This document shows, in pieces, positions 55,969-64,000 of a stretch of DNA of 64,000 nt. The number at the start of each line of letters is the position of its first letter. The first letter of the stretch is position 1. The stretch spans positions 310,001 to 374,000 of the forward strand of contig JAGMUV010000017.1 of assembly GCA_020744425.1 (NCBI GenBank), written 5' to 3'. This stretch comes from Dactylonectria macrodidyma (lineage: Eukaryota; Ascomycota; Sordariomycetes; Hypocreales; Nectriaceae). Under the pieces are notes generated by a model that worked only from the letters and a program-made list of their open reading frames with translations, was not told where the DNA came from and searched no databases. The position numbers and the translations under genes were made by a program.

Positions 55969-56468
55969 GGTAAACGAACCTCTTGAAAAGCAATAAGTGA
56001 TTGTATGTGGAGGAGGGGGATGTTGTGATGTGACAGCCCTGGGACTTCAGTAGTCCTATGTATCCTTATATCGAACAACTTTATCGTCTAGTTTGAACCG
56101 ACGGAGACGGCTTCGGCGTAACATCCAACTGTCTTTGCTAGATGGCGCTCAGTGCGATGATCCTCATAGGCTGGTGACCTGTTGTGACTGATGCGGATTG
56201 ATCCACTCGCTCAAAGCTTCAAAAGTCCGCAACTCCGCAACATGGTCGCCAGTCCGCGGACACCGATTCAGTCAAGGAGATATCCTTTCCCCTGCAATAA
56301 TTAAGCATAAAATTTTGCTTGTCATTCGCTTCGTAGATCGGGAGATTAATTGCTCAATTGCGACTGTAAGACTCCCCCAAAATTGAAGTTGGAGATCCAC
56401 CTGTGTTGGCTTTACGAGCCAGTTTCAGTATATCTACTTATGAATATCTCAGCGCAGCGACCGCGCAA
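55969..56468. other. Intergenic, nothing recognised
   Basis: 500 bp; holds the promoter of the NAD(P)-binding gene and the 3' flank of the HEAT-like gene. Confidence 0.5.
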
Positions 56469-57500
56469 CTAATTCGCCTCCGCAAGTGAGGTCCCTTTAC
56501 ATTCAGTCACCACTGCCTCGGCTAGGCTTCGCAAGCCAGCAACAGCAAAAGGGAAGTCCATGTCCGAGGGTATGGACATTTCCAACCTTGCTAGATACTC
56601 TTCATCCGCCGATGCACGCATTGTCTCCTCCACGACTTCTCCCTGCCGCGAACCCAGGATAAAGAGTGCAATGGCAGAAGACCACAGCGTAATTCCATCG
56701 TTTCCATCCTCACTGCAAGCCTCGTACCAGGACTCGAGCTGCCGAACTACCTTCGACTTCTCCGAATCGTCCTGTGCGGCGTGCATGATTGCAAGAGCCA
56801 AAACAATTGTGCCCCGAACATTAGCATGGATCTCCCGGTCGAAAAGGTTAGAGAGCGCTACTGTAGTCTTCCCCGATTCTCGTAGAAAGAAGGCCAATGA
56901 AAACGCTGCCGTTGCTCGCATGTTGGGCGACTCATCCTCTAAACAGCGAAGTATTGAAGGTAATCCCCGCTCAGCAGCCTCGTACGTTCTGAATTCGTCT
57001 AACTCGGCTTGAACTTTGGATTGAATGCGACGAGTGGCAAGGAACGAGCCCTTGCGCCTCTGCCGTTCCTGAACGTCTGTGGCTTGTTCAATCCAATCAT
57101 CAATCCGTTGTTATTCACGGGCACAGTAGCCCGGTTCCTGGATCTCGCGAACCCTGGCTTGCCACTTGGCTACGTCAATACCTTTAGGAACGCTCCATTC
57201 CGGGGAACCAACAGCGAGATGCGTGATTATTTGCAGCAAAAAGCCCCGCCCCTTGGTGGCCTCTATGTCAAGCAGCGAGTACAAGAAAGGCACAGCTGCG
57301 ATGGAGGAACTGTAGCGACTGCCCTGATGATATATTGTAGAGACAAGTTCGTCACCGGCCGTCATGTAGATTTCGGGATCATCGGATTGTAGTTGTCTCA
57401 AGAGTTCCGGCACGTCATCAGCGGGCCCATATGCGTGAGAGAGTTGAGACCAACTAACGGAATCGAGCCCAGCCAGAGGATCCGCAGCCGGGGTTGACAT
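56469..57500 (-). pseudogene. HEAT-repeat-like protein with in-frame stop (or a very short intron)
   Basis: A single frame runs from the ATG at 57500 to the TAG/TAA region at 56469, broken only by TAA at 57111-57113 (codon 130). Protein-like text continues without shift on both sides: PGYCARE, stop, then QRIDDWIEQATDVQERQ and YEAAERGLPSILRCLEDES. Helical pairs such as DDVPELLRQLQSDDPEIYM and GLPSILRCLEDESPNMRATA look like HEAT/armadillo repeats, protein-interaction scaffolds. A 42 bp GT-AG stretch (57077-57118) in frame would remove the stop, but it is shorter than usual fungal introns. Thus either a fresh nonsense allele or a gene with a tiny intron; full length would be about 330-343 aa. 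Confidence 0.65.
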
Positions 57501-57903
57501 GTTGAATCGTGGTGTTTCTCCTAGATTTCGGGTTGGGAGGGGAATTCTGATCGGCTGTTGATCAGGCCGAGAGTGATAGCACCAGTCATTTCATAGGACA
57601 GCTGAGGTGCTGTGTGTGGGCCCGACGTTGACGTGGCCACACTCGATTCAACTAAATGCATCATGCTTCAGCTGATGGCACCTTCATTTACCTCTAGGCC
57701 AGCCCCCGGGCTGGACAGCGAACCATGAAACCTAGAGATTCTCACTCACTCACCCCCTAGCATATGTCGCTGCGATCAAGGGTACTGGGTATTAAAATTC
57801 TCAATTCTTTTCACATGTTCCATCTCTAGTCCCATAGGTAAGTCATCGCCTATATCCAAATTCTTCCCACTCTATAATGATCTATACCGGTCTATAAAAG
57901 TCG
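57501..57903. other. Intergenic, nothing recognised
   Basis: 403 bp between the HEAT-like gene start and the 3' end of the quinate-type permease. Confidence 0.5.
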
Positions 57904-59753
57904 TTACTCATACTGGTTATCCGACGGGCTATCCGACGACTCGTTCTTGTTTTCGTCATGGATAGGGCCTTCCTTAACATCCTGTCGGAACTGCTCGTCT
58001 TCTTGCTTGAGCTGGGCTTTGAGCACCTCGTTTGCTCTCCAGATCGGCTTGATCTTGAACAGTCGCTCAACCTTCTCCAGAGGAATACCGCTGGTCTCGG
58101 GAATGAGAAAGAAGGCGAAGAAGAAGGCAAGGAATGACAGGCCTGCGAAGAACATGTAGACGCCGTATCCCATTGCCGCAAACATCTGCTCGGTAAACCG
58201 GGAGATGAGGAAATTGAATAGCCAGTTGCTCGCGGTCGTGCAGGCCTGGGCAAGGGATCGAAAGTTGGGGTCAAAGAACTCCTGTTGATCAATTGCGTTA
58301 GCAGATGAGCCGGAGAGCATGGGGTGAGAGATGGGCTTACAGAGTTGATAACCCATGGAGTGCCATTCCATGTGGGAGTGTACACTGCCGTCCACAGATA
58401 GAAGAACACGATGGCAGCATATCCACTGCCAGTCAGATGATCCTGGGGGTTCTTTGTGGGCTCGACAATGCAGATGTATGCTCCAATCACCCACATGCAG
58501 ATCGAGCCGGTGATACCACCGATGAGCAGAAGCTTACGTCGTCCAAGCTGATCGACGAGGAAAAGTAGCCAAACAAATGTCATGACAGCCTTGACAACAC
58601 CAAAAATGCCCGTCATGACATTGACGGTATCGGGCTGAACACCAATGCTCTGCAAATTATTAGCATTAGTTATCATCTATGTGAGGCCCGAGCCGTAGCA
58701 TCTGAGCAGTCTCCAGGAGCTTATTCATAGATAAGTACTTAGACTTACAGAGAAAATTGTGGGCGAATAGTAGTTGATAGCGTTGATACCCGAACCGTTC
58801 TGCCAGAAGAAGAGCATGCATCCGAGGAACAGACGCCACATCATGTTCGGGCGCTTGGCGAGAGCCTGGAAAGGCTTCCACAGACCAATACCAACCACGG
58901 CCTTTTGCTCCTCCAAGGCATGGTCGATAGCTGCGACCTCTTCGGTGATATACATGTCGGTCGCTTCCAATTGGCGGATCCAGCAGAGGTTCTCCATGGC
59001 TTGCCTTCTGCGGTCCTTGAGAAAGAGCCATCGAGGAGATTCTCGCATCCACAGAGAGCCCATGAAGAGCAGACTGGCTGGGATGATTTGAATGGCGAAG
59101 GGAATGATCCACTGCTTTCGGCTTTCCGGGATGTGTTTCTCGACACCGTACTAGTGACAATCCATCGTTAGCATGCATGAAACAATGAGAAGAAAGTGCG
59201 GGTTGCCTTGACTTACGTTGATCCAGAAGCCTACCATACCACCAATCTGCCACCCAAGTTCGTACAGGCCGACAAGACGGCCTCGAATAGCTGGAGGAGC
59301 GAGCTCGGAAAGATAGATGGGAACAATGTTCGAGGCAATACCAGTACCCAGGCCCGATAGAACACGGCCGGCATAGAGGATGCCGAGGCCACTATCTCCA
59401 TTGGCGCCGCATTGGAGGCCAGCCCCAAGGGTGAACGTAGCCGAAGCAATAGCCAAGCACCACTTGCGGCCAACCCAGTGACTGAGGATGTAGGTGATAA
59501 GAGCACCGAAGAAGGCACCAGCGATAAAAAGCGAGACGATATCTTCACTAATCAGGTTTCTTTCCGAGGTGGTCTTTGTGTCGAGACCAAACTCTTTTTT
59601 AAAGGAGTCCAGGGTGATGGTTGTACCGATGAAGGCACTGGTATAGCCAATCATGTTGGAGCCGCATGATGCTACCACAGCGAGCACGTATACCCGCCAG
59701 TTGTAGACCGACGGAGGCGTCGGTCGGTCTTCGACAAGAGTGAGAAGACCCAT
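57904..59753 (-). CDS. MFS sugar-porter family, quinate permease-like
   Basis: Four exons (59217-59753, 58749-59150, 58341-58649, 57904-58281), all phase 0, 541 aa. The opening LVEDRPTPPSVYNWRVYVLA and NMIGYTSAFIGTTITLDSFK closely resembles fungal quinate permeases (qa-y/QutD). Other family signs are SHWVGRKWCL, GRVLSGLGTGIASNIVPIYL, RESPRWLFLKDRR, FWQNGSGINAINYYSPTIF, DQLGRRKLLL and PETSGIPLEKVERLF, then an acidic C-terminal tail. It should import quinate or a related cyclitol or sugar by proton symport. No other quinate-cluster gene adjoins it, but the broken dehydroshikimate dehydratase of the same pathway lies 27 kb away. Confidence 0.88.
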
Positions 59754-61237
59754 GGCTGATGATAAGTAGCTAGGGACCAGAGAGAGATTGTGAGTAGGAT
59801 GGATATCTCTGCAAAGAATCTCGAGGAAAATATTCTAGATATAGGACCGAAAGACGACGGACCCAGGAGCCACAACTAATCCCTCGCTCCTTAGTGGGTG
59901 TGGGTACGCAAACTTAGCCCGACGGATCCTTCTCCATATCATACGTCACGTAACAACCCCGTCCTCTGGGGCAGTATGGGGTTTGAAGTCAACCAGCGAG
60001 ACAGAAACCCTGAGGAGAATTCCGCATCCCACGGGGTCAGGCATGACCTGGGGTAGCGTTTTTCCAGGTGGAAACATTGCACCATGGGGCCCCAAAGATG
60101 GTCTGCTGCATATCTCAAACTTTCTTTACGAGGATAACGGTCTATGAAGCATCTCCGATTCTCACTTGGTGAGGACAGTTGCACAATTTTTCTCAACCTG
60201 AGGAGCCAGACAAGAAATGAAATGTGTTGCAGAGAATAACATAACCAGATACCAATGACGATTATTCTTGTTCATATTCTTGCTAGATGACTGAAATTTA
60301 CCTTACCACATTGCCGCCATCCATAGCATCCGATGAACGGACGGATGAACATGCGGCGGCCCCGAAGCAGTTATTCCCGGTCCACACCCGCTCTCGCCAC
60401 GTTCCTCAGAATAATGCAGATGACATATCCCTCAACCTTGGGCCAACTGGAGACACCATTGTGGAGAGCATTTCGATTCAGACCCAAAAAGTCCCATGCT
60501 CGTCCGTAGCACAGGCTCAAGCCGTTGTAAATCCGATAGTAGCCTGGGAAAAGATTTAACCATGGTGGAGATTCTGACGAGTGCCGAACTTCCGTGGGAG
60601 AAGAATAAGAGCCTCAGTCTAAACTGCTTACGGCCAGATGAGGCGAACGGGTTTACGTCGGCTAGCGTGTCAACTCAGTCGGCGTTATTATAATTGGCTG
60701 AAGCCTGTGGGGAGCACGAATCTTTGGAAATGCTGGGAGATAAAACGCTGGAGACATCATGCAAGCAACGATAGATTTTGTCATGCTAGACCTTGAGGTT
60801 GGACACATAAACATCAGGGCTCTGTCTGTAACCCAGACCTAGCTCGCGCCATTTTGCTATCTATCTCGAAAGATGAGCGTTGTACGTTTATCCGTGGTGT
60901 TCTAAGACGATCATTGCGCCTGAGCGTCAGACCGACTTCTACGATTCAGTCTTTCGCATAGCTGGCATGGCTCGGCGCGACCGGCGATAAGAGGCGATGT
61001 TTGTTCGATTACCCGAATAAGATTTATCATATGTGGAAATTTTACTAGCTGCCTGCAGATCGTGATGTTGAGGCTCATACACTGGATATCGATTGAGCTG
61101 TAGGGTAAACCTGGAAGCTAGGATAACACGCCGGGCCGCGACGGAGAGATCAGATGCACAATCCTGCAGACTTGGTGCAAAATCAGTATGGCCCGGAACA
61201 ATTGATTCTCAGAGCTTGTCGTAGCACGGCAAAAAAC
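59754..61237. other. Gene-free 1.5 kb, promoter side of quinate-type permease
   Basis: No quinate-activator palindrome (GGRTAARYRYTTATCC type) was found by eye. Short plus-strand frames lack family features. Confidence 0.45.
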
Positions 61238-62581
61238 CTATTTGAAATGCTGCATGCAAGAGTCAACGAATTTTTGAACAGACGAGCTCTCACCCTTCTG
61301 ATCTCGCCACTCTGGGTATTGTTCAAACGCTTCCACCATAGCAGCATCACCCCTCATCTCTGCTCTTTGCTTCTGATCTCGTCCATGTTTGTCAACTTGT
61401 CTTTTCGCCCCATGCGTTAGCAGATAGTGCACCACGTCGACGCTCCCTTTGTCAACAGCAATATGCAGCGCCGTTTCTGTGCATTCGCTGCCATCTTCAC
61501 ATAGTGGATTCCAGGCCCGTGGATCGTGTTCGCCTGCCTTCCACCAAATTGTCGTGTCGTTGAGATCCATGCCTCCAATTTCGACGAGCAGTCGCAAGAC
61601 CTCCAAACCCTCAGGCCCACTTCGAGCAGCGGCATACTTGACGAGTACAGGGTCCCCCGGCCAACGTGGCTGAGGCGGGATGTTCGTATAGAGGCTCCGC
61701 GGAATGTGACAGAAATAAGATCGCAGGTGTGAGCTCGGGAGATCCTTGGCACAAGAGCTCAACGTCCCGCCGATATTCTTTGGATTTGCATAGTCATGCT
61801 TGGCAGATAGCTCTGAGGTTGCCGTGTTTTGCGGACGCTGAGGTGCTGCTATCCAACCTGCCTGTTCAAGAGCGTCCCATCCTTTTGCTGGCAGAGACGG
61901 ATCGAGGTAGCGGATTGTGGTTGATGGACAAACAGTAAAAATATTTCGCGATGGGAGTTTGAACTTGGTCAATTCCACCAAAAGATGATAGTTGTAGTGC
62001 TTGATGGCGACTGCAACAAGGATATGCAGCAGAGAAGGTGTGTTCAGGGCAGAAGTGCCAGTTTCATCTTTCAACCAAGAATCCGTGCCCTCCACGCTAT
62101 CGAATTCACGGGTCACGGATCGATTCAATAGCTTCATAAAGAGTTCATGATCTACCAGTGCATTGTAAGCCATGACCTGCACAATGCGGCATTTATTTGG
62201 CAATGTCGAGACCATACCTAGGATGTCCGCCTTTTCACCATCGGCGGCGTGAATCATGAAAACGGCTGCGACAAGATCTACTTGAGCTATCGCGTCTAAT
62301 TCACGCTTCTCAAGCACGGCGCTGCTCGAGACATAATTGATGCAGTTGTGAAAGTATGTCCATAATGTCACAGTTCCAAATGGATCTGCTTCGGCTTGCT
62401 GCTGGCGATTGGGAGGCAGCGACTCGTCGTAGAAGTTGGGTAAAATAGTCATGATTGGAGCGCTCCACTCAAGGATCAAAAGTCCCGGGGAAGCTCTTGG
62501 CGATGATGAACGTTGGGAAGCGATTCGCTGGTAGAAGAGGAGTAAGAACGAGTGGACTCGCGGATAGCGGCAAGGCATCAC
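61238..62581 (-). CDS. Ankyrin-repeat-containing protein, function unknown
   Basis: Single exon, 447 aa from the ATG at 62581; an internal ATG at about 62452 (MTILPNFYDESLPPN) is a good alternative start because the first ~43 residues look like leader sequence. The middle shows helical ankyrin-like units (IVQVMAYNALVDHELFMKLL, LLHILVAVAIKHYNYHLLVE). The C-terminal part has LEVLRLLVEIGGMDLN and one clear ankyrin repeat, TALHIAVDKGSVDVVHYLLT, followed by HGAKRQVDKHGRDQKQRA. No catalytic domain was seen. Such stand-alone ankyrin proteins are common in filamentous fungi and their partners are unknown. Confidence 0.78.
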   Translation of the reverse strand: MMPCRYPRVHSFLLLFYQRIASQRSSSPRASPGLLILEWSAPIMTILPNFYDESLPPNRQQQAEADPFGTVTLWTYFHNCINYVSSSAVLEKRELDAIAQVDLVAAVFMIHAADGEKADILGMVSTLPNKCRIVQVMAYNALVDHELFMKLLNRSVTREFDSVEGTDSWLKDETGTSALNTPSLLHILVAVAIKHYNYHLLVELTKFKLPSRNIFTVCPSTTIRYLDPSLPAKGWDALEQAGWIAAPQRPQNTATSELSAKHDYANPKNIGGTLSSCAKDLPSSHLRSYFCHIPRSLYTNIPPQPRWPGDPVLVKYAAARSGPEGLEVLRLLVEIGGMDLNDTTIWWKAGEHDPRAWNPLCEDGSECTETALHIAVDKGSVDVVHYLLTHGAKRQVDKHGRDQKQRAEMRGDAAMVEAFEQYPEWRDQKGESSSVQKFVDSCMQHFK

Positions 62582-64000
62582 TAGCGCCAGCTCAGGGTCC
62601 GTGAAATAAGAACGCTTCTGATTGGGGAAGAGGACTAGACGCCTTATTGAAGGCGTGCTGCGGCTGAAAGCTCTACAGTTTTGGGCATGGCACGCATGAG
62701 GATTAATGAGTCGAATGAGTGACGCCTTGTTCCCTAACGCTCGGTTCTTCCAACCTACAGGACATGTCTAACACACTCAGGCGAAGTTGAAGAGAATTAT
62801 TCCGATCTCCATGTGTCTAATCACATCCTCACTTGAAATCTAGGCGATAGAGCAGCTGAATTAGTCGCAAATACAGACTGAGATCCTGCAGGCTCCGTGA
62901 GACGAGAAGACGTCATTTCGCGACGATTGCAAATGCCACCACCTCAGAAGTAAGGTGGGTTACCGAACCGGATTACCGAAGGTCCAAAACGGTTCAGCTG
63001 GTTCACTTAGTGACATCAATGCCGGTAGATTTTAGCATGAAAAGATCGGAAATGATTACGTTCGCACCAGCTTTCGCATTGCACATTCATCGGGAGGAGG
63101 GTGACGTGATCCCGCCACATTACTCAACGCCTCTGCAAACTGAACTGAACCCTCAGTGGTGGCTTGAAGCTCGTTTACGCTGCTTCATGATAGGCATGCA
63201 GTGTGTCGGAAAATTTACGGTGTGGCTGTCACTCAACTCACCCGACTGTATTCTGTATGCTTCTTTGTTCCGATGGCATACCATTAGCGCTGATCATGTA
63301 CACGACATGTGGCTTGCATTGGGAAGGGTCCAGTCACCGACCACCAGCACTGCATGAAGCTGCCAGTGTGTTCGTTCTTATACCTGACATGATGTCTCAG
63401 CAATTAGACTCCATGAGCCGATTCGCTGTCTGCAGCTCGGGGCGGCGTAATCCCTCACCCAAGATATTTGTGTAGCGGAGATGCTTACCCAATGATTCAG
63501 CCGAGGACCAGCAGATGGAACTGTTGGTTAGATCAGCCATCAAGCTACAGAAATACCACATGAGTAGGCCTTGCTTGCATAGCTGAAATCCTGTAGGGAA
63601 CTATCACTTGCATGGGAACATGTACATAAACGTATGCGAAATTCGGAGTGGAATGCAGAGCGTGAACTCACTAGAACCGAATTAGTCAGTGATTATGGTA
63701 TGATCTCTGTCTCGCCTCCTCATATCTCTCTGCACGTATCTTTCGCTATGCCTGCTTGTGAAACTATTTGAAGACGAACCTACCTCTGAGTCCGTACAGG
63801 TCTGGGACATATCTTCCAGTTCATTTGCTTACCGGTGTGGGTCTGAGACAGACTGATAAGCTGGTTGGTTATTCGTGACACACCAACTGAGACTGGCGCG
63901 AGAGTGGTCGCACAGATCCCAGTTCAAGCAGACTATCCGGTCAGTCCAGCTGTTGAAACTTGGTAGAAATGGCAACGCGGGATTTGAACCGAGCCACCAT
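62582..64000. other. Gene-free end of window
   Basis: 1.4 kb without a convincing gene; the 115-codon plus-strand frame at 63010 has no recognisable features. A B-box-like GGTTCAAATCC (minus, 63980-63990) touches the window edge and cannot be judged as a tRNA. Confidence 0.45.

Noticed and set aside
63961..64000. Possible tRNA (B-box-like GGTTCAAATCC on the minus strand)
   Set aside because: The T-stem does not pair well (about three of five positions) and the rest lies beyond the window, so no tRNA can be claimed.

Overview
This 64 kb window is a gene-rich stretch of a filamentous ascomycete chromosome (Pezizomycotina) interrupted by one 11 kb AT-rich transposon block. The genes carry short GT-AG introns of about 45-100 bp. 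Families present include Zn2Cys6 regulators, a HET-domain protein, several MFS permeases, a cytochrome P450 and a secreted pectin lyase. Together with a quinate-type permease these suggest a plant-associated fungus. Genus cannot be fixed from the sequence alone. No rRNA, complete tRNA or CRISPR was seen.

Layout. 0-11 kb: the 3' end of a hexose transporter, a Zn2Cys6 regulator, a divergent ACS-family (allantoate/vitamin-type) permease broken by a 412 bp hAT-type MITE, an amidohydrolase-2 aromatic acid decarboxylase, and a secreted bacterial-type solute-binding protein. 11-18.4 kb: a single-pass membrane protein, a HET protein, an MDR oxidoreductase and a small basic protein. 18.8-31 kb: a 3-dehydroshikimate dehydratase gene split by a hAT element (18899-29947), which is itself split by a Ty3/gypsy LTR retrotransposon (19171-26974). 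Both elements are heavily degraded by C-to-T/G-to-A mutation, as expected of RIP. 31-40.5 kb: a possible glycosidase relic, a SAM methyltransferase, a regulator with two Zn2Cys6 clusters, a 15-exon DHA1-like MFS permease (the two share a promoter region that holds a second small MITE), and an F-box protein. 42.8-64 kb: a MAL-type sugar permease, a magnesium-type P3B P-type ATPase, pectin lyase, P450, an NAD(P)-binding protein, a HEAT-like gene with an in-frame stop, a quinate-permease-like transporter, and an ankyrin protein.

How the genes fit together. Several relate to uptake and breakdown of plant phenolics and carbohydrates: quinate permease, dehydroshikimate dehydratase (to protocatechuate), a dihydroxybenzoate-decarboxylase-like enzyme, sugar permeases and pectin lyase. 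Two of these metabolic genes are freshly broken by transposons whose target-site duplications are still perfect, so the pre-insertion reading frames can be followed on both sides. The region looks like accessory sequence losing catabolic capacity through hAT insertion and RIP. Exon boundaries given below were derived by reading frames and splice consensus by eye; they are predictions, not transcript evidence.
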